Source: Alphaproteobacteria bacterium
GTDB taxonomy: Bacteria > Pseudomonadota > Alphaproteobacteria > UBA9219 > RGZA01
Assembly (NCBI GenBank): GCA_033762625.1
Contig: JANRLI010000007.1
Location: 1-64,000 of the forward strand
Direction of reading: 5' to 3'
DNA: 64,000 nucleotides
Below the pieces are notes generated by a model that saw only the letters and a program-made list of their open reading frames with translations, was not told where the DNA came from and did no database searches. How positions within the stretch are numbered: the stretch's first letter is position 1; the number at the start of each line of letters is the position of its first letter. The translations under genes and the position numbers were made by a program. Positions 1 through 8,681 of the stretch are shown here, piece after piece.

Positions 1-168
1 TTTATTGATGGGTGGCTTGCCACGCTGCACAACCCATGTGGCCAGAAACAGAATGATGCTGCCTGCAATGCCAATTGCGCCCCAGCTTCCGCCCGTAAAT
101 GTGCCAAGCGTAACCGCCAGGATGAACATCAATAAGGCAAAGGCGCCAATCATATTCGTTGTGCTCAT
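1..168 (-). CDS. Small two-helix membrane protein (3' end beyond window)
   Basis: This partial gene starts at an ATG at 166-168 and stays open through base 1, giving at least 56 residues. Two hydrophobic stretches are visible, roughly residues 6-22 (FALLMFILAVTLG) and 29-45 (GAIGIAGSIILFLATWV), followed by a basic QRGK segment. The start overlaps the stop of the upstream glycosyltransferase as ATGA, so the two are probably translationally coupled and co-transcribed. No known family is recognised. It could be a small subunit or accessory protein of envelope glycan synthesis, but that rests only on its neighbour. Confidence 0.6.
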   Translation of the reverse strand, partial: MSTTNMIGAFALLMFILAVTLGTFTGGSWGAIGIAGSIILFLATWVVQRGKPPINK

Positions 169-1226
169 GCGGCGCTGGTTTTTGATTGTTTGAATTTATT
201 GAGTAGGTGCTGGTAATGGGCAAGCCAGCGCTGGGTCACGGCTTCCTTGGTGAAGTTTGCCACATATTCCGCATAGCCATTGGCGACCGTTTTTTCTTGC
301 AAGGCTTTATCATCCAGCATGCGGCGGATGGCAGCGCCCAGCGAAGGCGCATCATTAATCGGCACCATCAGGCCGTTATGTTCATTTACAATATGTGCGG
401 CGGGGCCTGCGCTTTCACACGCAACAAACGGAACCTTTGCGCTCCAAGCTTCCAGAATAACGGTACCAAATGGTTCGTAATTCGATGGCATGGCGCATAT
501 ATCTGCCGCCTTTAGCAACGCGCCGCGATCGGTGCGCCAGCCCAAAAACCGTACGCGGTTTTCAATGCCAAGTTTTGCTGCCAAGGCTTCCAGTTCCTTT
601 TGCATCGGGCCATCGCCTGCAAGCCACAGATAGCAGTCTGCAAAATCCTTTGTCGCATGCATAAGTGTATCTAGACCCTTTTTAGGGTGAAGACGCGATA
701 GGGTAAGAATAACTTTTGCATCTGCGGGTGTATTTAATGTGGCGCGGTCAAGCGCAGGCGCATCAATAATTGAAGGGAAGGTGGGGATATAGGTTGCATC
801 TTGTGCTGCAACGCCTTCACGGATGGTATGGGCAATAATATCCTTGGTCACGCCGACATAATCGGTGCAATGCGCGTAATGCTTGATGACTTCGTAATTG
901 CCAAACCAGCCAATCAGCGGGCCAGTTTTTGCGGCGGAGGCTGGAACCAGACTTGCCGCGCGGCGCATCCAGCAATGGATGATGTCCGGCTTTTCACGGG
1001 CAATCACCTGTTTCATTTTGTGGCGTTGCCACGGGCGAAAAGGGTTATGGAGAACTTCCGGTGCCATGCGAATGCCGGCGGCTTTCAATTCATTATAGCG
1101 CGGCGCGGTTTCGCGCATGACTACGCATTGATTAATTCCCTTTTCATGTAAGGCGAGCATCACGTCGGTTGAATAAACCTCCGCCCCGCCATTGCCGTTA
1201 CCCGCCATGATGTGAAGAATGCGCAT
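165..1226 (-). CDS. GT4-type glycosyltransferase
   Basis: This 353-residue protein has the two-Rossmann GT-B layout. The N-terminus MRILHIMAGNGNGGAEVY matches the acceptor-binding start of GT4 enzymes. The C-terminal donor domain shows LTLSRLHPKKGLDTL near residue 180 and the family EX7E motif (EPFGTVILE) near residue 275, followed by a conserved GPAAHIV loop. Such enzymes transfer a sugar from a nucleotide-activated donor to LPS, capsule or another glycan on the cytoplasmic face of the membrane. The donor and acceptor cannot be told from the sequence. It overlaps a small membrane protein gene by four bases. Confidence 0.85.
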   Translation of the reverse strand: MRILHIMAGNGNGGAEVYSTDVMLALHEKGINQCVVMRETAPRYNELKAAGIRMAPEVLHNPFRPWQRHKMKQVIAREKPDIIHCWMRRAASLVPASAAKTGPLIGWFGNYEVIKHYAHCTDYVGVTKDIIAHTIREGVAAQDATYIPTFPSIIDAPALDRATLNTPADAKVILTLSRLHPKKGLDTLMHATKDFADCYLWLAGDGPMQKELEALAAKLGIENRVRFLGWRTDRGALLKAADICAMPSNYEPFGTVILEAWSAKVPFVACESAGPAAHIVNEHNGLMVPINDAPSLGAAIRRMLDDKALQEKTVANGYAEYVANFTKEAVTQRWLAHYQHLLNKFKQSKTSAA

Positions 1227-1343
1227 GAATAATCCTGCTCGCTAACTGGCGGCAGATTGGCATGGCGCGACCCGAAATCTCTAATCCTTTTTTTGGAGAA
1301 TTATTTTGGTCTTGTTTTGACTAAAACGGCTGGATCATGGTAG

Positions 1344-1358
1344 GAACATAACATGAAC
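1344..1358 (+). promoter_or_regulatory. Candidate LexA (SOS) box overlapping the polymerase start codon
   Basis: The sequence GAAC-ATAACAT-GAAC is a perfect GAAC-N7-GAAC direct repeat, the LexA operator form known from alphaproteobacteria. The second half overlaps the ATG at 1353-1355, and the first half overlaps the AGGA ribosome-binding site at 1342-1345. A bound repressor would cover the translation start region. Eight fixed bases would occur by chance about once or twice in a window this size, but finding one exactly here before a Y-family polymerase is persuasive. Confidence 0.6.
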
Positions 1359-2666
1359 AACGCGCCATTGCAAGATAACCAAGTTGGCTGGCTTTTGCTG
1401 GATTTAAACTCGTTTTTTGCATCCTGCGAACAGCAGGAGCAACCGCATCTGCGCGGTAAGCCGATTATCATCGTGCCGATGATGAGCGATGGCACCTGCG
1501 CGATTGCCGCAAGTTATGAAGCCAAAAAATTCGGCATCAAAACCGGCACCAAAGTATATGACGCCAAACAACGCTGCCCCGATTTAATTCTGGTGCAGGC
1601 GCGGCACAAAATTTATACGCAGTACCATCATAAAATTATCGCGGCGGTCGAGTGCTGTATTCCGGTTGAAAAAGTTTTGTCGGTGGATGAAATGGCGTGC
1701 CGTTTGGAACCGCAAGAACGCCATGTGGAAGTCGCTAAGGATCTCGCCCATAAAATCAAACGCGTGATAAGCGAACAGGTGGGGGAATGCCTGACCTGTT
1801 CTATCGGCCTTGCGCCCAACATGTTTTTGGCAAAGGTTGCCAGCGATATGCAAAAGCCCAATGGCCTGACGGTCATCACCAAAAACGATTTGCCGCATGC
1901 CCTTTACAAACTGAAATTGATTGAAATATGCGGCATTGGGAGGCAGATGGAAAAACGCCCTAACCATGCGGGCATCTGGACGGTGCCGGATTTAATGGCA
2001 ACCCCGCGCGGGCAAATGCGCCTGATATGGGGCGGGGCGCATGGCGTGTTGTTCCATGAATTGCTGCACGGCGCGGATTTGCAATTGCCATCATCCGGCC
2101 TTACCAAAAGCATGAGCCATCAACATGTGCTGGAACCCAAATTGCGTACCATGGCAGGGGCGATGGATTTTTCGCATCATTTATTGGCAAAAGCGGCAGA
2201 GCGCCTGCGCAAAGGTGAATATTATTGCAGCCGTTTAGTGTTGCATGTTTCATTTAAAAATAACGAGCAGAATTCCGAAATCAATCAGTGGGGCAATTGG
2301 GCAGGGTGGGGCAATGAAACATCGTTCCCTGAAACGCAGGAAACGAATTACCTGATGCACCGCCTGCGGGAGTTGTGGCAAGACGCAATGCGCCCGCCCT
2401 ATATCCAAATGAAACCGCTGAAAGTTGGCGTGGTGCTGTGCGGATTAGTGCCAAAGGAAGCGCACCAGCCGGATTTATTTGCACCGCCCGAAAAGGTATT
2501 TGAACGGCCATTGCCCAGGCCAACCGCGCCGCTTAATCATCTGGTGGATGAAATCAACGCACGTTATGGCCGCCATACCATTAGCTTTGGCATGCGCGGC
2601 AGTGAAGCCAAAAAGTTTACCGGCCATGCCGCATTCCAGCGCGTGCCGGACGAGTGGGAGTATTGA
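1353..2666 (+). CDS. Y-family (UmuC/DinB-like) translesion DNA polymerase
   Basis: This 437-residue protein carries Y-family catalytic motifs. LLLDLNSFFASCEQ at residues 14-27 gives Asp17 and a Phe steric gate at residue 22, and VLSVDEMACRL near residue 110 gives Asp112 and Glu113. The DLNSFFASCE form is closer to UmuC than to DinB. A helix-hairpin-helix-like ICGIGRQMEKR lies near residue 193. These enzymes copy damaged templates with low fidelity. An SD-like AGGA at 1342-1345 and a LexA-type box overlap the start. It ends one base before a convergent methyltransferase gene. Homologues are often misannotated as type VI secretion protein ImpB; this is a polymerase. Confidence 0.88.
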   Translation: MNNAPLQDNQVGWLLLDLNSFFASCEQQEQPHLRGKPIIIVPMMSDGTCAIAASYEAKKFGIKTGTKVYDAKQRCPDLILVQARHKIYTQYHHKIIAAVECCIPVEKVLSVDEMACRLEPQERHVEVAKDLAHKIKRVISEQVGECLTCSIGLAPNMFLAKVASDMQKPNGLTVITKNDLPHALYKLKLIEICGIGRQMEKRPNHAGIWTVPDLMATPRGQMRLIWGGAHGVLFHELLHGADLQLPSSGLTKSMSHQHVLEPKLRTMAGAMDFSHHLLAKAAERLRKGEYYCSRLVLHVSFKNNEQNSEINQWGNWAGWGNETSFPETQETNYLMHRLRELWQDAMRPPYIQMKPLKVGVVLCGLVPKEAHQPDLFAPPEKVFERPLPRPTAPLNHLVDEINARYGRHTISFGMRGSEAKKFTGHAAFQRVPDEWEY

Positions 2667-2667
2667 G

Positions 2668-4149
2668 TTACCCGGCGACTAGCCCGTCTTGTGCAAGTTT
2701 GCGCATAATCTCCGGCAGTGCGGTGGTATCGCCTTCGGGGATATAGGATTTTACGGCTTCGATAATCTGCGGAATGTCGTGATAGCCATCCATGTTACAA
2801 AGGGCTACGCGCTCCATCATATTCAGCGGGCGAACGTCCATGCGCTGCGTCATCGCCCATTCCTGCTGTGACGCCTGATACCGCGCGAGCGGAAATGCAA
2901 TCGGGCGCGGCGAAATGCTGGCGCAATGCTGCATGGGCTCCTGCAACAAGGTAAAGCCACCCGCGAATACCAGCATCAGAATTTTTTCCATGAACGCCTG
3001 TTGACCAGCACTGGGCAGCGCATCAATAAACGGCGCCAGCGGCATGGATTGCCCGGCTTGTTTATCCAATTGTTCAATCAACCGCGCCACATCACCATCG
3101 CTGCCATTCATATCCAGCTTTCCCGCTACGCGGTAGGCTTTGGCGCCGTCTGCTGCGGTTTCAACCGTGAAATGCGACAGCACATGCATGGCGCGCAGGA
3201 TGCTTGGCGGAACATCGGCGCGCAGCGGCGCGTCTTTGCGGCAGAGCAGCGCGCTGCGAAAGCGGCGGCTGGTGATGAAATCGATATATTGTTCTTGGCG
3301 AACGCGGTCAGTTGTTGCGGACAGCAACGGCAGTAGTTCAGGCGGCGGGTTAACCTTGCCCTGCGTCGTCAAATCCGTATCCGCGATATAAGAAAGCCCA
3401 TGCGCGTTTGCCATTTTCACGAAGTCTTGCAGATAGAACGCATGATTATTTTCTTCCAAATGATCGTGCAGCAAATACGCATCCGGCTTGTTCTTGATGG
3501 TGTCTTGCTCGCTTTGCAAAAAGGCTGAATAGGCAGAACCGCGCGGCGCGGTAATGGCGGTGACGGTGCGCAGCATATCGCGCGCGCTAACTGCTTTGGC
3601 TTGCGGTGATGGGGCGTTCTCGCTGTGAAACAGCATCATATCGCGCACCATGCGCACCATGTGCCAGCCCGGCAATGCATTAAAGCTGATATAGGCAACG
3701 CCGTGGGGCGACAGCCGGTTGCCGCACATTTCCATTAGCTTTGCTTGAATTGGCGGCGCCACCCACGACAACATGCCATGCGCAATGATGTAATCGAACT
3801 GGCCCCACGATGCCGGAATATCGGAAAGCGAAATCGCCTCCAGCTTGACGTTGGGCAGCGCAAGCGTCGCCGCATGGCGCTTTGCCGTTTCAATCTGGCG
3901 GGCGGACATATCAATGCCCACGCATTCGGCATGTGGGAACAGCGCCGCGATGCCGATGATGTTCACGCCTTCGGCGCAGCCAATTTCAAGAATACGTGCT
4001 TTGGTAGGTGAAGCGGGCTTCAACCCATAAAGAGCAGCCAGACCCTGTAACAATAACGGATTGGTTTCAGGGTATGGATAGCTGGCATACGGCATTGCAT
4101 CGTATGCGTCGCCTGTATTGTTGTTGTTTTGTAAGGGGTTTAGTGCCAA
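2668..4149 (-). CDS. SAM-dependent methyltransferase with regulatory domain
   Basis: This 493-residue protein begins with a YDAMPYASYPYPETNP segment and then a class I SAM-binding motif, ILEIGCAEGVNIIGIA, near residues 52-67. An acidic GIDMS follows at the end of strand 2 and AHGMLSWV near residue 125. The central part resembles the methyltransferase regulatory domain (MethyTransf_Reg) that follows this catalytic domain in related proteins; the substrate is unknown. The reading frame begins with TTG at 4147-4149, and the conserved N-terminus supports a start upstream of the first ATG at 4095. It lies three bases downstream of the restriction-methylation gene on the same strand, so the two may be co-transcribed. 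Confidence 0.8.
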   Translation of the reverse strand: MALNPLQNNNNTGDAYDAMPYASYPYPETNPLLLQGLAALYGLKPASPTKARILEIGCAEGVNIIGIAALFPHAECVGIDMSARQIETAKRHAATLALPNVKLEAISLSDIPASWGQFDYIIAHGMLSWVAPPIQAKLMEMCGNRLSPHGVAYISFNALPGWHMVRMVRDMMLFHSENAPSPQAKAVSARDMLRTVTAITAPRGSAYSAFLQSEQDTIKNKPDAYLLHDHLEENNHAFYLQDFVKMANAHGLSYIADTDLTTQGKVNPPPELLPLLSATTDRVRQEQYIDFITSRRFRSALLCRKDAPLRADVPPSILRAMHVLSHFTVETAADGAKAYRVAGKLDMNGSDGDVARLIEQLDKQAGQSMPLAPFIDALPSAGQQAFMEKILMLVFAGGFTLLQEPMQHCASISPRPIAFPLARYQASQQEWAMTQRMDVRPLNMMERVALCNMDGYHDIPQIIEAVKSYIPEGDTTALPEIMRKLAQDGLVAG

Positions 4150-4152
4150 GTA

Positions 4153-6549
4153 TTAATCTCTCAAGAAGCCCAATTCATAGACCATGGGAACTAGTTTTTC
4201 AGTCAATACTCTATAAGCCAATTCAAAGTTTGCAAATGATGTTTCCTTGCCGTCACCGCTATCATTACGTTTTTTTAAGGCATTGCGAATTTGATACCAC
4301 CCCACATCAGGACGATTGAGCTTGAGTTCATCGCGCACATTATGGGTATCGGTTTCAGCAAAATACGCACGCCATAAATCACGCCCTGTTGCTAATACAG
4401 CTTTTGCTTCGGGCGAAAGCTTTTTATCAGATAAGTAGCGCACCATAAAATCGGACTCAAATCGACTAGGCGCGTTCACTTCAGTTTCGGTATAAGGGAT
4501 AAAGTGGTTTACGATTGACCATGTTTTTCCATTCCATTCCAAGCCATCAGCGCTAGCAGTTCTATTGCATCTATTGAATAGCATCCATATCAGGCAATCG
4601 TTCTTAAATTCATCGGAAAGGGGTGCGGTTGGCTGCAAAAACTGGTCACGGTCGTTTTGCCAAGTTGGGACAACTAAACGGCGAACAGAAAAAATGATCG
4701 TAGCCTGCCAAAGATTTTCAGCATTTACATAAAAACCATCACCTTGTCCATAAGGTGATGAGAATAGAACTGTCTGTTGCTCTGCATGTTGTAAATCATT
4801 TTTTCCACAGTACATATAGGCAATCGCACCATCAGACCAAGTGCTTACTCTTGGCTTTGAAGTCGCAGCTGTTATTCCATTTTTAAGCGGGATCGCAAAT
4901 ATCCCGTTTGTTTTAGGTCGAGCCAACCAGACATTTAAATAGGATTTGTTAGGCAAATTAAAAAATGCCTTTTCACCAATTGGATTTGCCTGTTTATCCA
5001 AGACTTCCACAGAAATATCAGTAATAGGGCTTCTTATAGTGGCAGCTTGACTTGTTTTCCAAATCAAAAATCCAATAGGAAATTTTCCTGATAATCCTTC
5101 AAATGCCTTGTTATGCACTATGAACCCGCCTAAATATTTTGCGTTCCAAGCATGTCTAAATTTTTCAAAGTTTGGAGCATTTACATATTTTAATGTACTA
5201 AACATAGCCAAGGTCGCATTAGGAATTTCTTGAGCTATGCGGGCAACAAACTGTGTAAACAGTTCATTGCTAGCCTTGCCATATTTTTCCATTGCGGTTG
5301 CTGCGAATTTTGTTTTAGCAACCCCACTTTTATTTTCTGTATCTAATTCCGCAGATGTATTACCCCTAGTTCCAACCTCCGCATAAGGCGGGTTAATTAG
5401 AACCAGAATTTTTTTGCCTTCTGCGATAGCCTTGCGCAGACCATCAGGAATTTTGTTGGTCAGGCTGTAATCAATCTGTCCGAAATCATCAATATCATCA
5501 TTCAGATAATCATATTGAAACCGTGTTGCAGCAACGCACGTTTTTGTTGCCTTCATTACATTCACATCTGCTTCATCCAGCGTGCTCATGTAAATATTGC
5601 GTGGATTAGAATGTTTAACTTCCAGATTGCCGACGCCGCAACACATATCCCAAACAATATATTGGCTCTGCCAGTTTTTTCCCAAAGTTTCCGTCAATTT
5701 ATCATACGCTTTATCGACCACATGCAGTGGGGTGTAATACGCGCCTTTGAATGCCCGTTCGTCTAAAGGAATTAAACTATCTCGCCGTTCAAGTAGGTAA
5801 TTGCGATATTCTTCAGCGGGCGGGCGGTGATAAATTGCCCAGAAGCGACGATAGCCTTCTTTGCTGCCCAGCTCGTAATTTTTTCCGTTCAGTTCAAAAA
5901 CGGGCTGATTATTCGCATGCAGCAGACGTGCGGGAAGATTGTCATGTGTGGAAACATTTCCATCACTCATAATATCTGCAAAGAATAAAAGATTATAATT
6001 TTCTTCTTCTACTCCTTTTATTTCGCGCCCGATCATTCCTACCCATTTATCAAACACCTGCTTTAGATTGTCGGGTGTGATTTGTGTGCGAATAATATCG
6101 CCTTTTTGGATGGCGGCCTTTACGGTTGAAACGAATTCCTCGCCATGTTCGGCAATTTTGAAGGATACAAAATAGGTTCCGATAAAAGCTGAAACCTGCT
6201 CTAGTGCTTCCTTTGGATATTGGCTGGCTGATCTTCCCCACTTGATTGTTTTTTTATCTAGAAACGGCAGCACGTTAGCCGTTTTCATAATTGCAGCTTT
6301 TTCTGTATCAATCACAGCAAGAAATGGCGGTACTTCTTCGCCTTTATTCCGAGCGACCTGAACATAGTGCAGTAATTGCGTAAACATTGCGTAGGTGGAG
6401 GTGGGCTTGTCTTTCGCTTCAAACCATATTTCTTTGGTTTGAATATCAATCAGGTTTTTACTGACGTTCTTTAGCCCAAGAGCCTTGATGTAAATATCCT
6501 TCACATCTTCTTCGGTTTTGGCTTCTTTGAGTATTTGATAAAGGGTCAT
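4153..6549 (-). CDS. Type IIG-like fused restriction endonuclease/N6-adenine methyltransferase
   Basis: This 798-residue protein combines two activities. The N-terminus has a PD-(D/E)xK-like pattern, Asp35 followed by Glu44-Ala-Lys46, as expected for a nuclease. The middle holds an amino-methyltransferase: motif X-like GAYYTP at 269-274, SAM motif I DMCCGVGNLE at 301-310, and catalytic motif IV NPPY at 386-389. The last 350 residues are probably the DNA-recognition region. Such single-chain enzymes both methylate and cut DNA and need no separate partner; none is present here. The gene looks more AT-rich than its neighbours and sits near a tRNA, which suggests horizontal gain. The target site is unknown, and the nuclease assignment is less secure than the methylase. 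Confidence 0.75.
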   Translation of the reverse strand: MTLYQILKEAKTEEDVKDIYIKALGLKNVSKNLIDIQTKEIWFEAKDKPTSTYAMFTQLLHYVQVARNKGEEVPPFLAVIDTEKAAIMKTANVLPFLDKKTIKWGRSASQYPKEALEQVSAFIGTYFVSFKIAEHGEEFVSTVKAAIQKGDIIRTQITPDNLKQVFDKWVGMIGREIKGVEEENYNLLFFADIMSDGNVSTHDNLPARLLHANNQPVFELNGKNYELGSKEGYRRFWAIYHRPPAEEYRNYLLERRDSLIPLDERAFKGAYYTPLHVVDKAYDKLTETLGKNWQSQYIVWDMCCGVGNLEVKHSNPRNIYMSTLDEADVNVMKATKTCVAATRFQYDYLNDDIDDFGQIDYSLTNKIPDGLRKAIAEGKKILVLINPPYAEVGTRGNTSAELDTENKSGVAKTKFAATAMEKYGKASNELFTQFVARIAQEIPNATLAMFSTLKYVNAPNFEKFRHAWNAKYLGGFIVHNKAFEGLSGKFPIGFLIWKTSQAATIRSPITDISVEVLDKQANPIGEKAFFNLPNKSYLNVWLARPKTNGIFAIPLKNGITAATSKPRVSTWSDGAIAYMYCGKNDLQHAEQQTVLFSSPYGQGDGFYVNAENLWQATIIFSVRRLVVPTWQNDRDQFLQPTAPLSDEFKNDCLIWMLFNRCNRTASADGLEWNGKTWSIVNHFIPYTETEVNAPSRFESDFMVRYLSDKKLSPEAKAVLATGRDLWRAYFAETDTHNVRDELKLNRPDVGWYQIRNALKKRNDSGDGKETSFANFELAYRVLTEKLVPMVYELGFLRD

Positions 6550-6622
6550 AATCTTCCAGTAAAGGTGATGCTTTTAAAGCTGTTCAGGATATATTATGAC
6601 AATTTAGATGCTTGCGGGATTG

Positions 6623-6648
6623 TAAAAACATGCTAAGGCATGTTTTTA
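6623..6648 (-). terminator. Perfect hairpin with T-run between tRNA-Glu and the restriction gene
   Basis: An 11-bp perfect stem (6623-6633 with 6638-6648) with a four-base loop ends in five A or T residues on each side. Read on the minus strand it forms a stem ending in a run of T, so it can act as a terminator in front of the restriction-methylation gene. Confidence 0.5.
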
Positions 6649-6683
6649 TCCTCGGCAAGCCTCGGACTTGCTTCGCTGCGCAT

Positions 6684-6702
6684 AAAACAGCTTCGCTGTT
6701 TT
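6684..6702. repeat. Short hairpin AAAACAGC-TTC-GCTGTTTT
   Basis: An 8-bp perfect inverted repeat has a three-base loop, a T-run on the plus strand and an A-run on the minus side. It is one of several hairpins packed between 6600 and 6780. It may be a weak bidirectional terminator. Confidence 0.45.
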
Positions 6703-6704
6703 TA

Positions 6705-6720
6705 CGAACCCGCGGGTTCG
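6705..6720. repeat. 16-bp perfect palindrome CGAACCCGCGGGTTCG
   Basis: This is a perfect palindrome whose right half runs into GGGTTCGAATTC, resembling the T-arm of a tRNA. It lies 60 bp from a real tRNA-Glu. It could be a remnant tRNA 3' end or a protein-binding site; neither is proven. Confidence 0.5.
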
Positions 6721-6741
6721 AATTCACGTGTATGAGCGCTA

Positions 6742-6778
6742 AAACTAAAAAAGAGCCCAGCGGGCTCTTTTTTAGTTT
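6742..6778 (-). terminator. Strong bidirectional terminator after tRNA-Glu
   Basis: A 17-bp perfect stem (6742-6758 with 6762-6778) has a three-base loop. The GAGCCC/GGGCTC core is flanked by six A and six T. It begins two bases beyond the tRNA CCA end on the minus strand, as expected for a rho-independent tRNA terminator. Confidence 0.85.
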
Positions 6779-6780
6779 AA

Positions 6781-6856
6781 TGGCGACCCCTACGGGATTC
6801 GAACCCGTGTTACTACCGTGAAAGGGTAATGTCCTAGGCCTCTAGACGAAGGGGTC
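6781..6856 (-). tRNA. tRNA-Glu (anticodon TTC)
   Basis: Read on the minus strand this is a 76-base cloverleaf. The acceptor stem GACCCCT pairs with AGGGGTC. The anticodon loop CTTTCAC carries TTC. The T-arm is ACGGGTTCGAATCCCGT, the discriminator base is G, and CCA is encoded at the 3' end (6783-6781). It charges glutamate and reads GAA and GAG codons. A strong hairpin terminator follows. Translated read-through of this tRNA gives the spurious peptide GFEPVLLP. Confidence 0.97.
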
Positions 6857-7058
6857 GTGATGAGGCTTTGCTTTAAAGAGTGCATTGAATAATCGCTTCG
6901 GCTGCATAAATCAAGCGCTTTAGCGATGTCGCCTCAAGTCTTTTAAAACAGGCCTAAACCCCAATAATCGGGCGGGGTTTGGCGCTGTAAAAACCCGCCC
7001 CAAATCACCCCAATTGCCTTAAACGATTAATAAACCTTCTATCGGCAAAGCTGGAGGC

Positions 7059-7793
7059 ATGAGTGATGCCGATTTTCAGGAACAGCAAGACCATTACGCC
7101 AAGGTCTTCACCCAAGTGGGGGATTTGGTAACGCCGCCGCGTTATTACGTGATGGGCGACAGCCACAGTCTGTTTTTTGCGGGCGCGGAGCAGGTGCTGG
7201 ATACCCATACTGTCTTTGGCCCCATTCATCAGGGGGTGCGCGTTATTCACATGGGCTCTGGCCTTGCGACTTCGCTGGCCAAGGCTGGCGGGCGGAATTT
7301 ATCGCGCGAGAAAATTGCCAAGGCGTTGCCCGAAGTTACGGCGAATGGCAATCCGCCCATCGTATTGGTGTTTGGTGAAATGGATTGCCGTTTCCATATT
7401 CGCCAACGTGCGCAAGCCGCGAATAACGACACGGTTGATGGCTGGGCTATGTCGGCGCAGGTGACGGCACTGCGTTACATTTCATTTGTGATGGAATTAA
7501 AACTGAACGGGTTTAAACCGTTCGTGTATGCGCCCGTTGCCAGCACGCCGCGCCCTGCGGATGCGCATCGCTACCTTACCATCGGCACGACGATGGAGCG
7601 CAACTGGCTAACCATTCAGTTCACCGGCATGCTGCGTGAATTATGCCGTGCGCGTGGGATTGAGGTTATTTCACTTATCGACAAACTGGTGGATGAAAAG
7701 CTGAATACCGTGCCGGATTTTTCCAGCGATGATGTGCATTTAAGCCAGCGTTATTGGCCATTGTGGGAATCGCGCACTAAAGGCCTTCTATAA
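7059..7793 (+). CDS. SGNH/GDSL-like hydrolase domain protein
   Basis: This 244-residue protein has the SGNH block I motif MGDSHS near residues 32-37, FGEMDCRFH near residue 106, and a C-terminal SSDDVHLS (D-x-H) near residue 228. The Ser, Asp and His of an esterase-type catalytic triad can therefore be placed. No signal peptide is visible, so it probably acts in the cytoplasm or at the inner membrane face. Such proteins deacylate or acylate lipids and glycans; the substrate here is unknown. It is upstream of livG on the same strand with a 30-base gap and is probably an independent function. The 6857-7058 stretch before it shows no further gene. Confidence 0.65.
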   Translation: MSDADFQEQQDHYAKVFTQVGDLVTPPRYYVMGDSHSLFFAGAEQVLDTHTVFGPIHQGVRVIHMGSGLATSLAKAGGRNLSREKIAKALPEVTANGNPPIVLVFGEMDCRFHIRQRAQAANNDTVDGWAMSAQVTALRYISFVMELKLNGFKPFVYAPVASTPRPADAHRYLTIGTTMERNWLTIQFTGMLRELCRARGIEVISLIDKLVDEKLNTVPDFSSDDVHLSQRYWPLWESRTKGLL

Positions 7794-7823
7794 ACCCTGT
7801 TTTCGTAAGCGCAAACAGCGGTT

Positions 7824-8681
7824 ATGCTGGCTGGCATGTCCTTTGTTCCCAATCCTACGCAAAACACAACCACAGCGCCTAATCTTGTTGAGGCGCGCCG
7901 GCTGACCAAACGCTTTGGCGGGTTGCTGGCGGTTGATAATGTAAGTTTTGTAATTAAACCGAAAGCCATCACCGCCATTATTGGCCCCAACGGTGCGGGT
8001 AAGACAACCGTGTTCAATTGCCTGACCGGATTTTATCGCCCCACATCCGGCACGCTTACGGCATATACGGGCGTTGGCGGTGCTGCGTTTGACCTTGCGA
8101 AATTGCCAACCCACCAAATTGGTGTAAAGGCAGGCTTGGCGCGCACATTCCAGAACATCCGGTTGTTCAAGCGCCTGTCGGTTCTGGAAAACGCATTGGC
8201 AGGCCAGCATGGTGCGCTGATGAAGGCATCAGGCTTTAGCGTGGCGGGTTTGTTGAATTTGCCATCCTACCGCGCGGCTGAACGTATGGCGGTTGAAAAA
8301 GCACGTTTTTGGCTTGAAAAGCTGGGCCTGATTGATTTAGCCGATGCGGAGGCAGGCAGTTTGCCCTATGGCGCGCAGCGGCGGTTGGAAATTGCGCGCG
8401 CATTATGTATGGACCCAAAATTATTATGCCTTGATGAACCAGCGGCGGGGTTGAACCCGCAGGAATCCGGTGCGCTGGCTGAATTTTTAAAAAGCCTGCG
8501 CGATACGTTTGATGTATCGGTGCTGCTGATTGAACATGATATGAGCGTGGTCATGGGCATTTCCGACCATGTGATTGTACTGGATCATGGCGCAAAGATT
8601 GCCCAAGGAACAGCAGCGCAGGTGCGTGAAAACCCCGAAGTCATCAAAGCGTATTTAGGGGTGGATGATGAGGCCCAATAA
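7824..8681 (+). CDS. livG: Branched-chain amino-acid ABC transporter ATP-binding protein LivG
   Basis: This 285-residue ABC ATPase has Walker A GPNGAGKTT near residue 54, the LivG-type insertion around GVKAGLARTFQNIRLF, a signature-like LPYGAQRRLEIARAL, Walker B LLCLDEPAAGLNP and a switch His in LLIEHDMSVVM. LivG energises import of leucine, isoleucine and valine, or related substrates, through LivHM. Alternative starts are the ATGs at 7824 and 7836. It overlaps or abuts livF and is followed by a binding-protein gene. No permease gene lies in the cluster. Confidence 0.9.
   Translation: MLAGMSFVPNPTQNTTTAPNLVEARRLTKRFGGLLAVDNVSFVIKPKAITAIIGPNGAGKTTVFNCLTGFYRPTSGTLTAYTGVGGAAFDLAKLPTHQIGVKAGLARTFQNIRLFKRLSVLENALAGQHGALMKASGFSVAGLLNLPSYRAAERMAVEKARFWLEKLGLIDLADAEAGSLPYGAQRRLEIARALCMDPKLLCLDEPAAGLNPQESGALAEFLKSLRDTFDVSVLLIEHDMSVVMGISDHVIVLDHGAKIAQGTAAQVRENPEVIKAYLGVDDEAQ

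Noticed and set aside
801-1151. 116-residue frame opposite the first glycosyltransferase
   Set aside because: It is fully contained in a gene with clear GT motifs on the other strand; codon content does not support it.
6612-6821. Open frame ending in GFEPVLLP
   Set aside because: It runs through the tRNA-Glu and its terminator on the opposite strand; this is the classic spurious tRNA translation.
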